A program made the position numbers and the translations under genes. The notes beneath the pieces are model-generated. The model saw only the letters and a list, made by a program, of their open reading frames with translations. It did not search any database and was not told the origin of the DNA. Of a stretch of 12,087 nucleotides of DNA, positions 1-10,106 are shown piece after piece. Position 1 is the first letter of the stretch, and every line of letters begins with the position of its first letter. Origin of the DNA: Deltaproteobacteria bacterium (GTDB lineage: Bacteria; Desulfobacterota; Binatia; Binatales; Binataceae); contig JAJXYM010000235.1 in NCBI GenBank assembly GCA_021780585.1, forward strand, positions 1 to 12,087, in the 5' to 3' direction.

Positions 1-263
1 TGTCCGCCGATCCCGACGCCGCCGCCGCCGCCCGCCACTCGCGCGACGCCCAACGGCGTCCAGGCCGACCATGGCGCCGACGCGACGCCATAGACGGTGA
101 GCGCGAAGCGCGGGCGTTGCCATATCGGGGCGATCGGCGCGCCCGGATCGGCGGACGAAACGATCGCGTAGACGCCGGATCGGCTGTTGAAAACCGGTTG
201 ATTAAAGGCGCGCGGACGTTTGACTCAAGGCGCCCGCGCCGATAGTGTCGCGCCCGATAGGGA
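1..263. other. Leader region upstream of the TetR gene, no convincing gene
   Basis: No complete gene is visible here. On the - strand one frame is open from 224 to the left edge (74 codons) with GC-rich third positions and a mixed, protein-like composition (for example YAIVSSADPG and WQRPRFALTVYG, ending in a glycine run encoded by GGC repeats at about 14-36). It is closed upstream by an in-frame TGA (225-227) and has no ATG or GTG near its beginning, so it is either not a gene or a damaged 5' end. The + strand frame in register with it is also open but arginine-rich, as expected for a shadow. The right part (about 187-263) is less GC-rich and looks like a promoter region. Confidence 0.4.
220..248 (+). 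promoter_or_regulatory. Candidate sigma70-type promoter for the TetR-led gene set
   Basis: TTGACT (220-225, five of six to the -35 consensus) is followed after exactly 17 bp by TAGTGT (243-248), which keeps T1, A2 and T6 of a -10 box. Transcription would start near 255, only about ten bases before the TetR start, giving a very short leader. The -35 lies inside the odd-centred inverted repeat TTGA-C-TCAA (220-228), which could be an autoregulatory site. This is the best pair seen in the leader, but the -10 is weak. Confidence 0.35.
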
Positions 264-965
264 ATGATGGAACGACAGGCCCGGCGCGAGCAGGTGCTGC
301 ACCACGCGAAGCATATCTTCGCGCGCAAGGGTTATCATCGCACCAATATCGCCGACATTATCGCGCGGGCGCGAATCGCGCGAGGCACCTTTTATCTCTA
401 CTTCCAGAACAAGCGCGATATTTTCGAGGAGCTGCTGGCGCAGACGCTGGGCGAGTTGCGCTCACGGATTCAGCGGCTGCGGATCGGTTCGGACCAGCCG
501 AACCCCGCCGAGCAATTGCGCGCCAATCTGCGGCGGGTGCTCGACTTCGTGCTCGACGAACGGGAACTAACCGATATTCTGCTCAACCATTCGACCGGCT
601 TCGATCGGGAGATTGACGAGCAAATCGTGGACTTTTACGAGCGGGTGACCGACCAGATTCAGCGTTCGCTCGATCTCGGGATCGAGATGAACCTGGTGCG
701 GCGATGCGATACGCGGGCGGTCGCCTATTGTATTCTTGGTGGAATCAAGGAAATCGTAGGACAGCTATCGCGCAATCGGCGCGACGACGTGGCCGTCCTG
801 GCGGAGGAAATTCTCGACTTCGGCCTGCGCGGAGTGGCGCGGCCGGAGCTGCTTGAATCGGTCAAGATGGAACGCGAACAGTCATCGGCGCCGGTCAGCC
901 ACGGGGTCGCGGGCGCGGAGCAGGCGGCCGGAGCCAGCTTTATTTTTCGGCCGAAACTAGACTGA
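264..965 (+). CDS. TetR/AcrR-family transcriptional regulator
   Basis: This is a 233-residue DNA-binding regulator. The N-terminus has the standard TetR helix-turn-helix (about residues 8-55): an A-hydrophobic repeat, GYHRTNIADI, then ARGTFYLYFQNKRDIFEELL, matching the family pattern in which GTxYxYFxxK ends the recognition helix region. Residues 60-195 are helical and form the ligand/dimerisation domain. The tail after about residue 195 is longer than usual for the family and low in complexity. Two adjacent ATGs (264 and 267) are available; AGGGA at 259-263 sits directly before them, so 267 may be the real start. The stop lies one base before the HAD gene start, so it is transcribed with the lipid genes and probably regulates them in response to an acyl or lipid ligand (inference). 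The ligand cannot be read from the sequence. Confidence 0.92.
   Translation: MMERQARREQVLHHAKHIFARKGYHRTNIADIIARARIARGTFYLYFQNKRDIFEELLAQTLGELRSRIQRLRIGSDQPNPAEQLRANLRRVLDFVLDERELTDILLNHSTGFDREIDEQIVDFYERVTDQIQRSLDLGIEMNLVRRCDTRAVAYCILGGIKEIVGQLSRNRRDDVAVLAEEILDFGLRGVARPELLESVKMEREQSSAPVSHGVAGAEQAAGASFIFRPKLD
945..956. promoter_or_regulatory. Perfect 12-bp palindrome TTTCGGCCGAAA, candidate operator half
   Basis: TTTCGGCCGAAA equals its own reverse complement. It lies in the last codons of the TetR gene within a locally AT-rich patch (936-960) unusual for this window. Its centre is 17 bp, under two helical turns, from that of the next palindrome. TetR-family dimers bind such inverted repeats, often as pairs; regulator and site are linked here only by position. 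Confidence 0.4.
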
Positions 966-974
966 CATGTCAGT
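961..974. promoter_or_regulatory. Perfect 14-bp palindrome over the HAD start codon, candidate TetR operator
   Basis: ACTGACATGTCAGT is a perfect inverted repeat spanning the TGA stop of the TetR gene (963-965) and the ATG of the HAD gene (967-969). Its length and TGAC-GTCA arms resemble operators of TetR-family repressors. A protein bound here would block an internal promoter or transcript elongation into the HAD-LarA-ElbD genes. The TGAC half-site also occurs in TTGACTCAA (220-228) before the TetR gene. A single 14-bp palindrome could occur by chance in 12 kb; the position and paired site make it notable. Confidence 0.45.
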
Positions 975-1794
975 TTTCAAACGTAACGGCCGTCCGCACG
1001 GCCGCCGCCGCGCCGCCGCCGCGACCAGCGGCGCCAAGGCGAATAGCCGCCGCGCGGCCGCTTTTTATGACGTTGACGGCACCCTAATCGATCTGAACCT
1101 GCTCCATTCGGCGATTTTCGTCTTCAGCAATATTGGCGAATGGAGCGGCCGGATCGGCTATCTGGCGAGCTTCGCGGCGAAACTGCCGGCGCTCTATCTG
1201 GCCGAGCGACGCGATCGCTATCTGCTCAACGTCGCGCTGTTCGAAACCTTCAAGGGGGTCTCGCGCGATCGTCTCTTCACGCTCGGCGAAGAATATTGCG
1301 AGCGCGTGATGATCGGTCATCTTTATCCGCGCGCGGCCGAACTGATCGAAGCGAACCGCGCGGCCAATCTGGAGCCCGTGTTGGTGACCGGCTCGCCCGA
1401 TTTTATCGTCTCGCCGTTCGCTGAACGTCTCGGAATCAAGACCTTTGTGGCGAATCGGCTGGTGTACAGCCGCGGCCATGCGACCGGGCGATTGCACGCG
1501 CCGGTGATGGCGGGCGAGGCGAAGGCCGAATGGTGCGCGGAGTACGCGACGCAAAACGGAATCGACCTGGCGGAATGCTGGGGCTATGCGGATTCTCATT
1601 ACGACCTGCCGTTTCTGGCCACGGTCGGCCATCCCGTCGCGGTGAATCCGGATCGGCGGCTGGCGACGACGGCGGCGGCGCGGCAGTGGCCGATTATCCG
1701 CTTCGAAAAGGGCGAACAGCGGCGCGCGCTCCCGGGAATCGATCGCGAGGCGGTAAGCGAATGGCTGGAGAGGAAACTCAATGGCGCGGCCTGA
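967..1794 (+). CDS. HAD-IB family hydrolase (SerB-like phosphatase)
   Basis: This 275-residue haloacid dehalogenase-superfamily phosphatase has all four motifs: motif I FYDVDGTL with nucleophile D35 and acid/base D37, motif II VTGSP (T141-S143), motif III lysine K186 (GEAKAEWC), and motif IV GYADSHYDLPFL with D209 and D213. The alpha-helical cap between motifs I and II (about 42-135) is typical of subfamily IB, which includes phosphoserine phosphatase-like enzymes and domains paired with glycerolipid acyltransferases. Residues 1-30 are an arginine/alanine-rich extension. The ATG at 967 is the only start after the TetR stop; it has no clear ribosome site, so translation may depend on coupling. 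The gene end overlaps LarA by 14 nt. In this setting a lipid-phosphate or head-group-phosphate substrate is likelier than phosphoserine (inference). Confidence 0.88.
   Translation: MSVFKRNGRPHGRRRAAAATSGAKANSRRAAAFYDVDGTLIDLNLLHSAIFVFSNIGEWSGRIGYLASFAAKLPALYLAERRDRYLLNVALFETFKGVSRDRLFTLGEEYCERVMIGHLYPRAAELIEANRAANLEPVLVTGSPDFIVSPFAERLGIKTFVANRLVYSRGHATGRLHAPVMAGEAKAEWCAEYATQNGIDLAECWGYADSHYDLPFLATVGHPVAVNPDRRLATTAAARQWPIIRFEKGEQRRALPGIDREAVSEWLERKLNGAA
987..1004 (+). other. Seven-bp hairpin in the first codons of the HAD gene
   Basis: CGGCCGT (987-993) and ACGGCCG (998-1004) pair perfectly around the loop CCGC, about 20 nt after the HAD start codon. It could affect translation initiation of a gene that already lacks a visible ribosome site. 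In such GC-rich DNA short stems are common, so any regulatory role is only a possibility. Confidence 0.25.
1767..1773 (+). promoter_or_regulatory. Ribosome binding site that fixes the LarA-like gene start
   Basis: GGAGAGG lies seven bases before the ATG at 1781, inside the end of the HAD gene. It is the clearest Shine-Dalgarno sequence in the window and supports the overlapping start at 1781. Confidence 0.7.
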
Positions 1795-3410
1795 AGCCAA
1801 GCTCAAGGAACTCAAGCCGGCGGAACTCAAGCATGAGGTGGGATCGCGGCGCGATTTGGTGGTCACGCTCAGCCGCCGTTCGGAACCCCGGCTGATCGCC
1901 TACGGCGACGAGTTTCTGTACGAGAAATTGCCGGCCGGAACGCGCGTCGTCTATGCGCCGCCGCCGCTCGACGCCCTGCCCGATCCGGACACTGCGATCC
2001 GCTACGCCCTGCTCCATCCGCTCAACGCCGATCCCCTGTTCGCGCAGCTCAATCCGAACATGCGGGTGACGATCGCGATCGACGATATCAGCCTGCCGCT
2101 GCCGCCGATGCGGCGGCCGGATATCCGCGAACGCCTGCTCAATTCGGTGCTGCAGACGCTGGCGGATTACGGCGTTGACGACGTGCATCTGATCGTCGCC
2201 ACCGCGCTGCATCGGCGGATGACCGAGGCGGAGATCCGCCGGATGGTCGGCGAGCGGGCGTTCCGGCAGTTCTGGCCCGAGCGGCTGTACAATTTCGACG
2301 GCGAGAACAAGGCCGAGCTCGCGATGCTCGGCAAGACCGACCATGGCGAAGAGGTCTGGCTGTCGAAGCGGGCGGCGGATTCGGACCTGCTGATCTATCT
2401 GAATATCAATCTGGTGCCGATGGACGGCGGGCACAAGTCGGTCGCGGTCGGACTCGCGCCGTATCAGAGCCTGCGGTATCATCATAATCCCGCGACGCTG
2501 CGCGATAGCCATTCGTACATGGACCCGACCCGTTCGGCTTTGCATAGTTCAGCCAACCGGATGGGCCGAATAGTCAATCGCGAGGTCAATGTTTTTTCGA
2601 TCGAGACCGCGGTGAATACCCAGATGTACGGCGGGATGCTCGATTTCCTGCAGAAGAACGAGGACCGCTTCAGCGACTGGGATCGGATGCGGCTGAAGGG
2701 CTTCCGCTGGACGCTTGGCGGGATGTCGAACGATTTGCGCCGCCAGGTGATGAATCAGTACGCCGCGCCCTACGGGATGACGGGAGTATGGGCGGGCGAG
2801 ACCGAAACCGTCCATCGGCAGGCGCTGGCGCGGGTGTTTCAGCAATACGCCGTGCCGGTCAAGGGACAATCCGACGTGTTAATCGTCGGCGTACCCTATA
2901 TCTGCCCCTACAACGTCAATTCGATCATGAATCCCGTCCTCGTGCAGTGCACCGGGATGGGCTACCTGTTCAACATGTATCGCAACAAGCCGCTAATCAA
3001 ACCGGGCGGCACGCTAATCATTTGCCATCCGCTGCGCGACGAATTTCATCCCGAGCATCATCCGAGCTATATCGAATTTTTCCATCGATGCCTCGCCGAG
3101 ACGAACGATTCGGTCGAGCTGGAGAAGCGCTTCGAGGCGGAATTCGCGCGCAATCCGACCTATATCCATATGTATCGTTACGGCCATGCCTACCATGGCG
3201 CGCATCCGTTCTACATGTGGTATTGGGGCGAGCCGGCGCGCCAGCACGTGGGGCGCGTAATCGCCGCCGGATGCCAGGAGCCGGCGGTGGCGGCGCGGAT
3301 GGGATGGGAGGCGGCGGACACGCTCGACGAGGCGATCGCGATGGCCACGTCGGAGCACGGACGCGCGGCGACGATAACCTATCTGCATCTGCCGCCGCTG
3401 GTGATCGCCG

Positions 3411-3421
<11 letters not shown>
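1781..3421 (+). CDS. LarA-superfamily protein (lactate racemase-like, DUF2088)
   Basis: This 546-residue protein belongs to the LarA superfamily, whose founder racemises lactate by hydride transfer to a nickel-pincer nucleotide. Visible landmarks are VTIAIDDISLPLP (D101, D102), the alpha/beta segment GVDDVHLIVATALHRRMTEA (131-150, H144), GGHKSVAVG (K219) and LRYHHNP (H235). The spacing K219 to H235 (16) equals that of Lactobacillus LarA K184 (pincer lysine) and H200 (nickel ligand); H144 fits H108. The position ten before the lysine (H174 in LarA) is I209, and the DxxR arginine appears to be leucine (L105), so ordinary lactate racemisation is unlikely. The C-terminal half (about 270-540) is large and has a second alpha/beta part with a Cys/His-rich stretch (365-430). 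No larB, larC or larE cofactor genes are in the window. It overlaps both neighbours, so it works with the HAD and ElbD-type proteins. The substrate is unknown. Confidence 0.82.
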
Positions 3422-7829
<4,408 letters not shown>

Positions 7830-7846
7830 CCGGTGCGTGGCGGGAC

Positions 7847-8704
7847 GTGAACCGACGGCGCGCAATCCTGGGCGCGATCGCGGGCGCCATCCTCGCGCTC
7901 ACGCTCGCTCCGCCGGCGCGCGCCTGGGATTCGCGCACCCATCGGCTGATTACGCGGCTCGCCATGGACGCCCTGCCGGCGGGATCGCCGCGCGCGACGC
8001 TCGTGGCGAATGAGACCGCGCTGCTCGACGCCTCGGTCGCGCCGGACGAAGTATTGCGTCCGCTCTATGGCAAGGCCGAGGGGATGAAACATTACATCGA
8101 CCTGGAATACTACGGCGCCGATCCGTTCGCCGCGCTCAATCCCGATCTCGGCGTGATGGAGCGCGAATATGGAATCCGCACGCTCGAACGATCGGGCACG
8201 CTGCCATGGACGATCGAGGCGACGGCGGGCGAGCTGGGCGCGGCCTGGCGATCGGGCGATTGCGCGCATGCGATTCAACTCGCCGGCTATCTGGCGCATT
8301 ACGTCGGCGACGCGACCCAGCCGCTCCATTCGACCAAACATTTCGACGGTTACGCGGAAGACCGCGGCGTTCATGCGCGTTTCGAGCGCGCGGCCGACTA
8401 CAACGTCTGGCGGATCGAACGGATGGCGGGTCCGGACGTGCGGCTCGAGCCGATCGCGTCGCCGTGGGACGCGGCGATCGCGGAACTGCGCGCAAGCCAT
8501 CCGCTGGTCGATTCGGTAATCGCGGCCGACCGCGCGGCGCGGGCCGAGACCGGCAGCCGGCGCGGAGCCTATTTCGATCGCGTGCTGATGGCGCAGGAGT
8601 TACCGATGGTGGAACGGCAGGTCGCGCTGGCGGCCGCGACGCTCGGATCGATTTGGATGTACGAATGGAAGCGCGCGGGCGATTCGGCCGCCTGCCAGCA
8701 ATAG
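7847..8704 (+). CDS. Exported zinc phospholipase C / S1-P1 nuclease superfamily protein
   Basis: This 285-residue secreted metalloenzyme starts with GTG. Residues 1-26 form a clear signal peptide (MNRRRAIL, hydrophobic core, cleavage after PPARA), so the mature protein would begin with W27. In this superfamily the amino-terminal Trp itself binds zinc, which supports both start and cleavage site. Likely further zinc ligands are H33, D67 (ASVAPDE), H82 (KHYIDLEYY), H151 and D155 (AHYVGD), H161 (QPLH), H176 and E180 (GVHARFE). The final glutamate and the 15-residue spacing between H161 and H176 are nearer to bacterial phosphatidylcholine-type phospholipase C than to fungal P1 nuclease. It follows elbD after 17 nt, which favours a role on phospholipids outside the cytoplasm (inference). 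Nuclease or nucleotidase activity remains possible. Confidence 0.82.
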   Translation: MNRRRAILGAIAGAILALTLAPPARAWDSRTHRLITRLAMDALPAGSPRATLVANETALLDASVAPDEVLRPLYGKAEGMKHYIDLEYYGADPFAALNPDLGVMEREYGIRTLERSGTLPWTIEATAGELGAAWRSGDCAHAIQLAGYLAHYVGDATQPLHSTKHFDGYAEDRGVHARFERAADYNVWRIERMAGPDVRLEPIASPWDAAIAELRASHPLVDSVIAADRAARAETGSRRGAYFDRVLMAQELPMVERQVALAAATLGSIWMYEWKRAGDSAACQQ

Positions 8705-8705
8705 G

Positions 8706-8736
8706 GGCGCGCGCGGCGCTTCTGGCCGGCCGCGCC
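8706..8736 (+). terminator. Interrupted GC hairpin after the phospholipase-like gene, possible attenuator
   Basis: GGCGCGCGCGGC (8706-8717) and GCCGGCCGCGCC (8725-8736) form a stem of 6 plus 4 bp broken by a 2x2 mismatch around a 7-nt loop. An AT-rich stretch (8737-8753) follows, rare in this window. It is not a true U-tract, so full termination is doubtful; partial termination or mRNA processing between the upstream and downstream genes is possible. Confidence 0.3.
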
Positions 8737-8737
8737 A

Positions 8738-9352
8738 ATGGTTAAATTATTATCGTCGGTGCGCGGCGGCGAAGCCAAAACGAGTTGGCCGGCGCGAATC
8801 GACTGGAGCGATCGCTCAATGGACTGGTGGACCCAAAGATTCGACGATCGGCCGCGCCCGACGCGCGGCGACGTGCGTCCGACCGTTAGCGAAATCACCG
8901 ATTTTCTGCTGGTCGGCGAATATCCGCGGGTCGCGGATATCGAATGGCTCAAACACGCGCATCGCGTCACCGCGATTCATAATTTACAGGACGACGAGGA
9001 CCTGCGGATCAACGCGCTCGACGCCGCCGAACTGGCGGCGACGGCCGCGCGACATGGAATCGTTTACGCGCGCACGCCGATTCATGACGGCAGTGCGGAC
9101 GATGTCGCGCGCCGCCTCGCGGTCGCGCTGACCGATCTGCGCGCGCTGGTCGCCGACGCGCGGCGCGTCTATCTGCATTGCAACGCCGGACTCAATCGCG
9201 CCCCCACCCTGGCGATCGCCTATCTGCGCGCGCACGGCGGCATGTCGCTCGACGAGGCGATGGCCCACGTCAAACGGCGGCGGGCGTGCGGTCCGTTCAT
9301 GACCGTACTCGAAGGCCATTTCGGCCCGCGCCATCTAAAACCTTCCGTATAG
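8738..9352 (+). CDS. Dual-specificity/tyrosine-type phosphatase
   Basis: This 204-residue cysteine phosphatase has the P-loop VYLHCNAGLNRAPT (144-157) containing HCx5R: nucleophile C148 and phosphate-binding R154. The likely general acid D117 lies in PIHDGS at the expected distance upstream. The fold order VSEITDFLLVGEYP, HNLQDD, general-acid loop, P-loop and the following helix LDEAMAHVKRRR is that of the DUSP group. Such enzymes include PTPMT1, the mitochondrial phosphatidylglycerophosphate phosphatase. It sits directly before a CDP-alcohol phosphotransferase gene, so a lipid-phosphate substrate is attractive, though protein phosphatase activity cannot be excluded. The start is uncertain: ATG 8738 has no ribosome site and lies next to the hairpin, while in-frame ATG 8819 (residue 28) has TGGAG ten bases upstream and begins just before the conserved region. 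Confidence 0.85.
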   Translation: MVKLLSSVRGGEAKTSWPARIDWSDRSMDWWTQRFDDRPRPTRGDVRPTVSEITDFLLVGEYPRVADIEWLKHAHRVTAIHNLQDDEDLRINALDAAELAATAARHGIVYARTPIHDGSADDVARRLAVALTDLRALVADARRVYLHCNAGLNRAPTLAIAYLRAHGGMSLDEAMAHVKRRRACGPFMTVLEGHFGPRHLKPSV

Positions 9353-9356
9353 CCGG

Positions 9357-10100
9357 GTGAGGCCGCGCGCGCCGATGACGAGGGGACGATTGCTCATCGG
9401 ATGCGCGTGGGGCGTCCATCTGCTGACCGCGTCGGGCGCGGCGGCCGGACTGATCGCGATCGAACGGACGGCGCGCGCGGACTGGCGCGGGGCGTTTGTC
9501 GCGATGGCGGTCGCGGTGGCGATCGACTCGGGTGATGGGCCGCTGGCGCGGGCGCTGCGCGTGCGCGAACGAATTCCCGCCTTCGATGGCGCCACGCTCG
9601 ACAATATCGTTGATTATTTGAATTACGTCGCGGCGCCGGCCTTCCTGATGCTGCGGGCGGGGTTGCTGCCGGCGGGAATCGCGGGCGCGACGATCGCCGG
9701 CTGCGTCATGGTCGCCAGCGCTTACGGCTTCAGCCGCGTCGACGCGAAGACCGAGGACAACTACTTTCGCGGTTTCCCGTCGTACTGGAATCTGGTCGCG
9801 CTCTATCTTTTCTGTCTGGGGTTTTCGCCCGCCGTCAACGCCGCGATCACCGCCGCGCTCGCCCTGATGGTCTTTATCCCGATTAAGTATATTTATCCCA
9901 ATCGCACCGAGCTGATGCGTCCGTTGACGCTCGCGCTCGCCGCCGTATGGGGCGCGGCGACGATTGCGATGCTGCCGATGCTGCCCGGCCATAGCGATAT
10001 TCTGCTTTACACGTCGCTCGCCTTCGTCGTTTACTATTTCGTGATGTCCTTCGCCCTGCACGCCCATCCGGCCCGGGTCGCCGCGCGCCGCGCGCGTTAG
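9357..10100 (+). CDS. pcs: CDP-alcohol phosphatidyltransferase, phosphatidylcholine synthase-like
   Basis: This is a 247-residue integral membrane protein with about seven or eight hydrophobic segments. It has the complete CDP-alcohol phosphotransferase motif (numbered from GTG 9357): D57, D60-G61, A64-R65, G78, D82 and D86. The twelve residues between AR and G, instead of the usual eight or nine, together with PAFDGATLDNIVDYLNYV (74-91), KTEDNYFRGFPSYWN (131-145) and FIPIKYIYP (173-181), match phosphatidylcholine synthase, which condenses choline with CDP-diacylglycerol. It would act in the inner membrane; whether choline or another alcohol is used is not proven. In-frame ATG 9375, with GGGTGAGG at 9355-9362, is an equally good or better start. 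Only 4 nt separate it from the phosphatase gene. Confidence 0.85.
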   Translation: MRPRAPMTRGRLLIGCAWGVHLLTASGAAAGLIAIERTARADWRGAFVAMAVAVAIDSGDGPLARALRVRERIPAFDGATLDNIVDYLNYVAAPAFLMLRAGLLPAGIAGATIAGCVMVASAYGFSRVDAKTEDNYFRGFPSYWNLVALYLFCLGFSPAVNAAITAALALMVFIPIKYIYPNRTELMRPLTLALAAVWGAATIAMLPMLPGHSDILLYTSLAFVVYYFVMSFALHAHPARVAARRAR

Positions 10101-10106
10101 CTCGCG

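Noticed and set aside
14..36. Run of CCG/GCC triplets at the left edge
   Set aside because: Short simple-sequence run typical of this base composition; too short and at the edge to interpret as a repeat element.
192..199. Small palindrome AACCGGTT in the leader
   Set aside because: Eight-bp palindromes are expected many times by chance in a 12-kb window, and this one matches neither other candidate operator.
8808..8815. GCGATCGC octamer, like the cyanobacterial HIP1 repeat; similar CGATCG words occur throughout
   Set aside because: The words fall mostly inside codons for Ala, Ile, Asp and Arg and may reflect codon preference; without counts against a background model I cannot claim a repeat family.
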